A model generated the notes under the pieces. It saw only the letters and a list, made by a program, of their open reading frames with translations. It searched no databases and was not told the origin of the DNA. A DNA stretch of 8,773 nucleotides from Bacteroidota bacterium (lineage in GTDB: Bacteria > Bacteroidota > Ignavibacteria > Kryptoniales > JAKASW01): NCBI GenBank assembly GCA_021789755.1, contig JAJYJD010000138.1, forward strand, positions 1 through 8,773. Reading direction: 5' to 3'. Shown here in pieces: positions 1 to 4,980 of this stretch; within the stretch, counting starts at the first letter, position 1, and each line of letters begins with the position of its first letter. The position numbers and the translations under genes were made by a program.

Positions 1-111
1 AGCACTTCGCTGAAGAACGTTCGTGAAAAGACGGTGGGAAAATATCTGATCGCTGACTGGTGGAAGCAGATCGCTGGACTTCTGAGTCCGGGGCTGTCAA
101 GGCGGTTGTAG
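1..111 (+). CDS. Possible 3' end of an unidentified gene, cut by the window edge
   Basis: Frame 1 is open from the first base to a TAG at 109-111, giving 36 residues. The other two forward frames hit stops within the first 30 bases. The fragment is basic and contains the stretch KYLIADWWKQIAGLL, which could be an amphipathic or membrane-proximal C-terminus. I do not recognise the family, and 36 codons without a stop can occur by chance. If real, the gene starts upstream of the window and lies on the same strand as the tRNA gene that follows. Confidence 0.25.
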   Translation, partial: STSLKNVREKTVGKYLIADWWKQIAGLLSPGLSRRL

Positions 112-253
112 GCAGGTCCGACCATCATGATCTACGCGCAAGTAAGACTCTCCGCCATGAGAAATGCCATGTCGGCACTCGACAGAAGTGACTTACCTGT
201 CGCGATTTAGTACCTCAAGGGCAAAAAGACGACCTGCTGATTCGGAGTGACTG

Positions 254-284
254 TTTCAAAAGCGGCGAATACGTGCTATATTTG
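254..284 (+). promoter_or_regulatory. Putative Bacteroidetes-type promoter of tRNA-Leu
   Basis: TATATTTG at 277-284 matches the Bacteroidetes -7 consensus TAnnTTTG exactly. TTTC at 254-257 lies 19 bases upstream and differs by one base from the -33 element TTTG; the usual spacing is about 17-23. The tRNA begins 6 bases after the -7 box, so transcription would start at or just before its 5' end. The same bases also give a sigma70-like -10 (TATATT, 277-282) without a good -35. The call rests on consensus and position only. Confidence 0.45.
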
Positions 285-290
285 AGCAAA

Positions 291-376
291 GCCGAAATGG
301 CGGAATTGGTAGACGCGCTGGACTCAAAATCCAGTCTGGCTTACCCCAGGTGAGGGTTCGAGTCCCTCTTTCGGCA
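291..376 (+). tRNA. tRNA-Leu (anticodon CAA)
   Basis: A full cloverleaf with a class II long variable arm can be drawn. The acceptor stem pairs GCCGAAA (291-297) with TTTCGGC (369-375), with discriminator A at 376. The anticodon stem pairs CTGGA (318-322) with TCCAG (330-334). The loop CTCAAAA (323-329) places anticodon CAA at 325-327, reading UUG leucine codons. The variable region (335-351) contains a CTGG/CCAG stem. The T arm is GAGGG (352-356), TTCGAGT, CCCTC (364-368). CCA is not encoded (ACA follows), so it would be added after transcription, as is common in Bacteroidota. The D-arm region carries the usual GGTAGACGC segment. Confidence 0.97.
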
Positions 377-812
377 CAGTAACAAGTTTCATGAATCACC
401 TTCCGGGGACCCCGGCTCCGATCGCAACTCATTGACGCCCGGAATTTCCCCGACGATTTTTCCCGCTTGTCCCGAATTGGTAGCGGTCTCCAGACTAAGT
501 TAAATCTCACTCGGGACTAGCTTCACCCCTCGTGCGGTTTCCACTCTCGCTCTCGGTACTGGGTCAACAAGCCCAATTCCATCCGGGGTACCCAATCCAC
601 AACATGTCTTGGGTTTAAGAATACCATCAACGTAATTTTTATCTGCAATGTACGTGAAGACGAGTGGGGCGCACAAATCAATGATATTCGATGGCTGCCG
701 TGAAGACCTGCCCGCTCCGCTTTCTGAATCCCGCAAGAAGTAGGGTCAATGGAAGCGAGACCGGCAGTCAGGTTGTTGAACGAAACGACAGTGGAAGCGG
801 AATAGGATCTAG
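377..812. other. Gene-free stretch between tRNA-Leu and the AraC gene
   Basis: No convincing gene is visible in these 436 bases. Short open frames occur on the minus strand, including one of 78 codons at 500-736, but it has no recognisable motif, no good ribosome binding site and a biased composition. A compact GC-rich hairpin sits at 403-415 (CCGGG, loop GAC, CCCGG). It has no T-run after it on either strand, so it is at best a weak terminator or processing signal for the tRNA transcript. The region is also where transcription of the minus-strand operon should end, but I see no clear intrinsic terminator there. Confidence 0.5.
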
Positions 813-1706
813 TTAATTCAGAAGCTGGCTTTTGTATTCCTTTGGACTGACGCCTACTTCTTTCTTGAACAGCCGAGAAAAGTACGGTGGGTTTCCGAAG
901 CCAAGCTGATACGCAATCTCAGAGATGCTTCGGTCGCCGGCGATGAGCAGGTTTTTGGCCTCGGACATCACATAGAGATGAATCAGCTCCAGCGCGGTTT
1001 TGCCTGTTTCCTGTCTCAATAAATCGCTCAAATACTTTGGCGACAGATGAAGTTGGGGAGCCATGTGGTTCACCGTAGGCAGTCCCTTTTCTCCTGCGCC
1101 TCCTTTTTCAAAATACGCATCCATACATTCGTTGAATTTTGTAACCGTTATGCCCGACAGTTGCTTCCGGTCGATGAACTGTCTTTTATAGAAACGCTGG
1201 GCGTACTTGAGTATGGAATCAAGGTGCGAGAGGATGATGGATTTGCTGAATTCGTCGGGGTTGTTGCGGTACTCAGTATCCATTTTATGGTAGAGCGACC
1301 ACATGATTTCCTTTTCCCTCGGTAAAAGGTGAAGGGCTTCGTGGTTTTCATAATCAAAGAACGCGTATTTTCTGATTTCGCCGAACAGAGGATGACCCAT
1401 CAGGAAATCCTCGTGCAGATGAATCGCGAACCCTTTTTCCGCCAACTGGAGACCGCGGGCAGTAAGCAGCTGATTTGGTCTTGTGAAAAACATGAGACCT
1501 GTGTTGTGATCGTATTTTGTCTTGCCGTACCACAGCTCGCCGGATTTTACCTTCTTGAAACAAATGATGTAGAAATCGCACGTGAACTCCATGTTCTTCT
1601 CAAGAGTGGATACACGCGTGAGCAGATTTAAGCTTATGAGCGGATGTTCGGGAGGGTGAAACCCCTCGGCCTGGTCCAATTCTGCAATTGTTTTAAAGCG
1701 TTTCAT
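813..1706 (-). CDS. AraC-family transcriptional regulator
   Basis: This 297-residue protein has the size and two-part layout of AraC/XylS regulators. Residues 1 to about 190 form an effector-binding or dimerisation region. It contains ELWYGKTKYDHNTGLMFF and FAIHLHEDFL, which resemble the cupin-like sensor folds of this family. The last 100 residues carry the paired helix-turn-helix domain: the first HTH is around LHLSPKYLSDLLRQETG, and the second is RSISEIAYQLGFGNPPYFSRLFKKEVGVSP, abbreviated here as SISEIAYQLGF then YFSRLFKKEVG, close to the family signature. The chosen ATG (1704-1706) has GGGAAAG just upstream. It overlaps the stop of the preceding small frame by 4 bases (ATGA), suggesting translational coupling. 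It is the last gene of the reductase cluster, so it probably regulates that operon and itself. The inducer is unknown. Confidence 0.93.
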   Translation of the reverse strand: MKRFKTIAELDQAEGFHPPEHPLISLNLLTRVSTLEKNMEFTCDFYIICFKKVKSGELWYGKTKYDHNTGLMFFTRPNQLLTARGLQLAEKGFAIHLHEDFLMGHPLFGEIRKYAFFDYENHEALHLLPREKEIMWSLYHKMDTEYRNNPDEFSKSIILSHLDSILKYAQRFYKRQFIDRKQLSGITVTKFNECMDAYFEKGGAGEKGLPTVNHMAPQLHLSPKYLSDLLRQETGKTALELIHLYVMSEAKNLLIAGDRSISEIAYQLGFGNPPYFSRLFKKEVGVSPKEYKSQLLN

Positions 1707-1954
1707 ATCTTTCCCAATGTACTCATCGGTATTATTATCCTCAATTCGTGAATTGCTTTATCCCTGCACCATGCGTTGTGAATCCCGATGAAGGGCAGGA
1801 GCAATGCCGCCACTCCGACGCCAAACAGTGCCACCGTCTCGTGGGAACGAACAGGAAGCGCGGCGATCCCAGGCTTTCCGTACACCGCAAGGGAAAGGAG
1901 AACGTGAAATGACTTGTCCTCGAACACCGGCCTGCAGACATCTTGATTGGTCAT
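1703..1954 (-). CDS. Small predicted membrane protein, possibly a 5'-truncated gene
   Basis: This 83-residue frame has one clear hydrophobic helix around residues 40-60 (ALFGVGVAALLLPFIGIHNA). I recall the sequence FIGIHNAW as typical of the C-terminal part of small uncharacterised bacterial membrane proteins, where NAW is usually followed by an aspartate. Here NAW is followed by CRD, as if two residues were inserted. A weaker hydrophobic stretch precedes it (HVLLSLAVYGKPGIAALP). The frame starts 52 bases after the SDR stop, has an in-frame stop shortly upstream and only a weak AGGG as ribosome binding site. Its TGA overlaps the AraC start codon (ATGA), so it may couple translation to the regulator. 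It is either a genuine short gene of unknown function or a remnant that has lost its N-terminal part. Confidence 0.5.
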   Translation of the reverse strand: MTNQDVCRPVFEDKSFHVLLSLAVYGKPGIAALPVRSHETVALFGVGVAALLLPFIGIHNAWCRDKAIHELRIIIPMSTLGKI

Positions 1955-2006
1955 CCGGCGAGCCCTGTCATATCGTCACCTGCTTTCTCGTTGGTGTCGA
2001 GTGCTT

Positions 2007-2753
2007 TCACAGTTCCTGGCGTGTGGGCCGGAAGAGAATTTCGTTGATGTCCACATCCTCCGGCTGGCTGATGGCAAAGGCGACCGTCCGTGCAAACGAG
2101 TCGGCCGGAATAGCATTCGCCGCATAGAATCTGTGGATGTTCTGTGAAATGTCGGGCTCCGAGATGGAATCCGGCAGCGCGGTGGCAACGGCTCCGGGGG
2201 AGATCACCGTCGTTCGGATGTTATACGCCTTGACCTCCTGCCGCAGTCCTTCTGATAACGCGCGAACGGCGTGCTTCGTTGCCGCATAAACGGCACCGGC
2301 TTGTGTGACCTTATGACCCGCCACGGAAGAAACGTTGATGATGTGCCCGGACTTTTGTTGCTTCATATATGGAAGCGCCGCGGCAATACCATACAAGACA
2401 CCCTTGATGTTTACATCGATCATCTGGTTCCATTCGTCGACTTTCAGCCGCTCGAGCGGAGAGTGAGGCATCAGTCCGGCATTATTGATCATCACGTCGA
2501 TACGGCCGTACGTTTTCACAGCGGCGTCGACCAACGCTTTCACCTGATCATAACGCGTCACGTCTGTCGCGACCGCCAGCGCCTTGCCACCTTTGGCTGT
2601 CAACTCCTTCACTATCGTTTGTATGCGGTCCGCGCGACGCGCACCCAGCACAACGGTTGCCCCTTCTGCCGAAAGATGCCTGGCGGCTGCTTCTCCAAGC
2701 CCGCTGCTCGCGCCGGTGATCACGATGACTTTGTCTTCGATGTTATTGCTCAT
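2007..2753 (-). CDS. Short-chain dehydrogenase/reductase (SDR), NAD(P)-dependent
   Basis: This is a complete classical SDR of 248 residues, the normal length. The Rossmann nucleotide loop is TGASSGLG (residues 13-20). R39-R40 after the second strand favour NADPH over NADH. The NNAG motif is at 90-93. The catalytic tetrad is N115, S143 (in NVSSVAG), Y156 and K160 (YAATK). SPGAV near residue 190 is the usual cofactor-lid region. The enzyme should interconvert a carbonyl and an alcohol in the cytoplasm; the substrate cannot be told from sequence. The ending (EDVDINEILFRPTRQEL) resembles YdfG-like, broad-specificity SDRs. It begins 33 bases after the stop of the CMD-like gene and has only a weak purine-rich stretch (AAAGAAAG) upstream, so it probably depends on the operon mRNA. 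Confidence 0.95.
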   Translation of the reverse strand: MSNNIEDKVIVITGASSGLGEAAARHLSAEGATVVLGARRADRIQTIVKELTAKGGKALAVATDVTRYDQVKALVDAAVKTYGRIDVMINNAGLMPHSPLERLKVDEWNQMIDVNIKGVLYGIAAALPYMKQQKSGHIINVSSVAGHKVTQAGAVYAATKHAVRALSEGLRQEVKAYNIRTTVISPGAVATALPDSISEPDISQNIHRFYAANAIPADSFARTVAFAISQPEDVDINEILFRPTRQEL

Positions 2754-2786
2754 ATGCTGTTTGCTTTCTTTTGAATGATTATTGTT

Positions 2787-3041
2787 TCACGAATTTGGTT
2801 TGTTGATTCCCAGGTTTTCGCGGACAAACTGTTCCGGGGAATTGATCAATGTTGCGATGAAAGCTGCAAGGCTCTTTTGAGAAATAACCGAGCCTTTTTC
2901 CGATTCCCCTTTTCTCGTTATTTCATTAAAAGCGAAGTTGTCATACACCCCGGTAAGCTCAGGGTCTGTTTGTTGGAGCGTCGATAGGTGATTGGGAAAC
3001 ATTTTGTCGTGGTTTCTGATTGCAGCTTCCGTCATTTTCAT
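2787..3041 (-). CDS. Short carboxymuconolactone decarboxylase (CMD)-like protein, probably truncated
   Basis: This 84-residue protein begins like CMD-family proteins: after a helical start comes DPELTGVYDNFAFNEI, which matches the conserved stretch 'DPEL...FDNFAFDEV' I know from that family. KSLAAFIATLI then resembles the helix that follows. CMD domains are usually about 100-130 residues, and many carry a catalytic Cys/His pair in the second half. This protein has no cysteine, and its tail (EQFVRENLGINKPNS) does not look like CMD. It therefore seems to have lost the catalytic half and may be a decaying gene. Its ATG overlaps the cupin stop by 4 bases (ATGA), consistent with coupling. CMD and cupin genes of this type are often adjacent or fused, which supports the family call. 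Confidence 0.6.
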   Translation of the reverse strand: MKMTEAAIRNHDKMFPNHLSTLQQTDPELTGVYDNFAFNEITRKGESEKGSVISQKSLAAFIATLINSPEQFVRENLGINKPNS

Positions 3042-3472
3042 ATTCTCGCTTTCGTTTGTGCAGGGTGAACACTGTAATATTCTTCATCTGTTACCGGTGA
3101 CAACCACTCCACGGCGCCTCTCTTCGAGTTGTTGGTAAGAACGATATGGGTGAGGCCGCTGTCGCGCGCGGCGCCGTGCCAGTGCTCAACGTGAGAGGGG
3201 ATGACGACGACATCCCCTTTTGTCAGCAGCCGCGCGGGTTTCCCTTTTTCCTGATAATAGCCGCGGCCGTCGGTGACGAGGAGAATCTGTCCAGCCGGAT
3301 GTTTATGCCAGTTGTTTCTGCAACCCGGCTCAAACACAACATTACCCACTGCATAGCTTCCCGTCTCATCCTGCGGAACCAGTATATTCACCCACGCAGT
3401 TCCGGTGAAGTAATCAGCGGATGCTTTATCACCTTTCGGAAAAATCGTGTTTTGATTTTCCAAAGTATTCAT
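3038..3472 (-). CDS. Cupin-domain protein, (R)-hydroxynitrile-lyase-like
   Basis: This is a 144-residue single-domain cupin. The first cupin motif carries H56, H58 and Q62 (WHKHPAGQ) followed by G69, and the second carries H97 (PSHVEHWHG). A 3-His/1-Gln metal site, rather than 3-His/1-Glu, is characteristic of the manganese cupins related to bacterial (R)-hydroxynitrile lyases such as that of Granulicella. The surrounding residues FEPG, HP.GQ, GDVV and HWHGA, and the tail VEW...VTDEEY, fit that subgroup. The actual reaction is unknown; many relatives have never been tested and may act on other small molecules. The start is supported by GGAG 5 bases upstream of the ATG. The gene begins 16 bases after the AKR stop and overlaps the next gene, so it is well inside the operon. 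The protein lacks a signal peptide and should be cytoplasmic. Confidence 0.9.
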   Translation of the reverse strand: MNTLENQNTIFPKGDKASADYFTGTAWVNILVPQDETGSYAVGNVVFEPGCRNNWHKHPAGQILLVTDGRGYYQEKGKPARLLTKGDVVVIPSHVEHWHGAARDSGLTHIVLTNNSKRGAVEWLSPVTDEEYYSVHPAQTKARI

Positions 3473-3488
3473 AATGACTCCACTATTC

Positions 3489-4478
3489 TTATAGTCCTGT
3501 TCTTTTTTCCAACGCTTCCGGATAGCGGTCCCCCGCCACCTTGATTTGTTCCAGCGCGGCGTGTATCTCGCTCAAGTCCTCGGAAGTCAGCGTCAGCTCA
3601 GCGGCTCCCGTGTTTTCCCGCAAGCGGTTCAGCTTCGTTGTCCCCGGGATTGGAACGATCCACGGCTTTTGGGCAAGCAGCCAGGCGAGCGCAATCTGCG
3701 CGGGCGTCCCTTTCTTCCGCGCCGCAATCCTGGCGAGCAAGTCCACCATGGCCTGGTTCGCCTTTCGATTCTCGGCTGTGAAGCGCGGGACAATGTTGCG
3801 AAAGTCGGATTTGTCAAACGTCGTCTTCTCGTCGATCTTACCCGTGAGGAAACCTTTGCCAAGAGGGCTGAATGGAACGAACCCGATCCCAAGTTCTTCG
3901 AGTATCGGTATAACTTCCTCTTCGGGCCGTCTCCACCACAGAGAGTATTCGCTCTGGAGAGCAGTCACGGGCTGAACGGCGTGCGCGCGCCGGATGGTGT
4001 TCACTCCCGCTTCAGAAAGGCCGAAGTGCTTCACCTTACCTTCCCGGATCAAATCCTTCACAGTTCCAGCTACGTCTTCGATGGGAACATTCGTATCGAC
4101 GCGATGCTGGTAGAATAGATCGATGGAATCGATCTTGAGTCGTTTCAGCGAAGCATCGGCAACTTGCCTTATGTGCTCCGGCCGGCTATCCTGCCCCGTC
4201 TGTTGTCCCCCGGGGCCAAACTTGAAACCGAACTTGGTGGCTATCACCACCTGGCCGCGAAAGGGAGCAAGGGCTTCGCCGACCAGCTCTTCATTTCTGA
4301 ACGGGCCGTAAGCTTCAGCGGTATCAAAAAAAGTGAGACCGCCTTCGACTGCTTTACGTATGAGAGCAATCATCTCTTTCTTGTCCGGCGGCGGCCCGTA
4401 CGCAAAGCTCATTCCCATACAGCCGAGCCCGAGGGCCGAGACCTCCAGATTGCTTTTTCCAAGTCTGCGCTTCTGCAT
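3489..4478 (-). CDS. Aldo/keto reductase (AKR13-like)
   Basis: This is a complete 329-residue (alpha/beta)8 NADPH-dependent aldo/keto reductase. It begins with the typical MQKRRLGKSNLEVSALGLG. The catalytic tetrad is visible as D52 and Y57 (FFDTAEAYGP), K82 (IATKFGF) and H125 (FYQHRVD). Residues of the cofactor-binding end are present in IPIPGTTKLNRLREN near residue 280. The overall pattern, with GCMGMS near the start and WWRRPEEEVIPILEELGIG, matches the AKR13-type group of bacterial and plant enzymes. It should reduce aldehydes or ketones in the cytoplasm; the natural substrate is unknown. It is the first gene of the cluster and has the best ribosome binding site in the window, AGGAG at 4484-4488 with 5 bases to the ATG. 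Confidence 0.95.
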   Translation of the reverse strand: MQKRRLGKSNLEVSALGLGCMGMSFAYGPPPDKKEMIALIRKAVEGGLTFFDTAEAYGPFRNEELVGEALAPFRGQVVIATKFGFKFGPGGQQTGQDSRPEHIRQVADASLKRLKIDSIDLFYQHRVDTNVPIEDVAGTVKDLIREGKVKHFGLSEAGVNTIRRAHAVQPVTALQSEYSLWWRRPEEEVIPILEELGIGFVPFSPLGKGFLTGKIDEKTTFDKSDFRNIVPRFTAENRKANQAMVDLLARIAARKKGTPAQIALAWLLAQKPWIVPIPGTTKLNRLRENTGAAELTLTSEDLSEIHAALEQIKVAGDRYPEALEKRTGL

Positions 4479-4534
4479 TATTTCTCCTATTCCTATGTTA
4501 ATTCGATCATGAAAGCGAGTCTGAACTTGCGATA

Positions 4535-4550
4535 CTAATATAACCGGTTA
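4535..4550 (-). promoter_or_regulatory. Possible promoter element and palindromic operator upstream of the reductase operon
   Basis: Read on the minus strand, TATATTAG (4542-4535) differs by one base from the Bacteroidetes -7 box TAnnTTTG and also contains a sigma70-like TATATT. It lies about 57 bases before the AKR start codon. A perfect 10-base palindrome, TAACCGGTTA (4541-4550), overlaps its upstream edge by two bases. That is a plausible operator position, although AraC-type regulators more often bind direct repeats. No good -33/-35 element was found at the right distance; TTTTG is too far at 27 bases. Confidence 0.3.
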
Positions 4551-4794
4551 ACAGTGAGGGGAGTTTATACAAAAGGCGGAAATGCAGGCACATTTTTACG
4601 GATAGCTCACTGAAATCCAGCCTCATGGAATTGCGAAGCACGGTCGAAGTTGACGAACGAAGTCGCTCCACGTGGCTCCGTTTGCCCGCTTCAAATCGAA
4701 TGATAAGCATACCAGCGCTAACTGTACAAATCACGACACCCGCCATTTGGCAGCCTAGGTTGGCACACAGGTCAAATCAATCAGCGCTCGTTCC

Positions 4795-4834
4795 GTGGCG
4801 CCCACCATTTGATATAGAACTAGTGGGGCGCCAC
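4795..4834. repeat. Inverted repeat with 9-bp perfect arms
   Basis: GTGGCGCCC (4795-4803) is the exact reverse complement of GGGCGCCAC (4826-4834), separated by 22 bases. Alternatively the outer 8 pairs continue through a one-base bulge (4826) into CAC/GTG (4803-4805 with 4823-4825), leaving a 17-base AT-rich loop. There is no adjacent T-run, so it is not a standard terminator. It could be an RNA hairpin, a protein-binding site or the end of a small non-autonomous element; I cannot tell which. Confidence 0.5.
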
Positions 4835-4871
4835 AGCGTGGGTTGAGAACACCTTCATGGAAATGTACGCG

Positions 4872-4887
4872 CTCCCGCCCGCGGGAG
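4872..4887. repeat. Short GC-rich hairpin
   Basis: CTCCCG (4872-4877) and CGGGAG (4882-4887) form a perfect 6-bp stem around CCCG, extendable by a G-T pair. No T-run follows on either strand. It lies downstream of the terminator-like structure and might reinforce transcript ends between the two minus-strand units. Confidence 0.3.
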
Positions 4888-4901
4888 TAGATGCTTTGCG
4901 C

Positions 4902-4948
4902 AAAAACTGAGACGAGGATTCTGCTCGCAATCGAGTACGCTTATCCTC
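4902..4948 (-). terminator. Possible intrinsic terminator of the DUF2723 gene
   Basis: On the minus strand, 33 bases after the DUF2723 stop, GAGGAT (4948-4943) pairs with ATCCTC (4919-4914). Inside, CTCG pairs with CGAG around a four-base loop (4935-4924, extendable by a G-U and a T-A pair). A run of five T follows at 4906-4902, about 7 bases beyond the stem. The internal loop and the gap before the T-run make it weaker than a textbook terminator. Its place after the stop codon is right. Confidence 0.35.
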
Positions 4949-4980
4949 CATTAAATTGTCATGAGTCCTTTCGATCGGGG

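Larger units (their letters stand above)
4551..4980. other. Intergenic region rich in inverted repeats
   Basis: These 430 bases separate the operon start from the 3' end of the DUF2723 gene. Open frames at 4507-4746 (minus) and 4625-4846 (plus) have no family motif or ribosome binding site and I regard them as chance. The region contains a strong inverted repeat at 4795-4834, a CTCCCG/CGGGAG hairpin at 4872-4887, a TTTGCGCAAA palindrome at 4895-4904 and a terminator-like structure at 4902-4948, each described separately where useful. Confidence 0.5.

Noticed and set aside
403..415. CCGGG/CCCGG hairpin as a tRNA terminator
   Set aside because: No T-run follows on either strand, so intrinsic termination is not supported.
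500..736. Minus-strand open frame of 78 codons between the tRNA and the AraC gene
   Set aside because: No family motif, no ribosome binding site, and no sign of domain structure; compatible with chance.
2271..2774. Plus-strand frame of 167 codons opposite the SDR gene
   Set aside because: The SDR reading has all catalytic motifs; the plus frame shows none.
3541..4118. Plus-strand frames of 144 and 190 codons opposite the aldo/keto reductase
   Set aside because: The minus-strand gene has the complete AKR catalytic tetrad; these are antisense shadows.
4507..4846. Open frames of 79 (minus) and 73 (plus) codons in the intergenic region
   Set aside because: No ribosome binding site, no motifs, and they overlap the likely promoter and inverted repeats.
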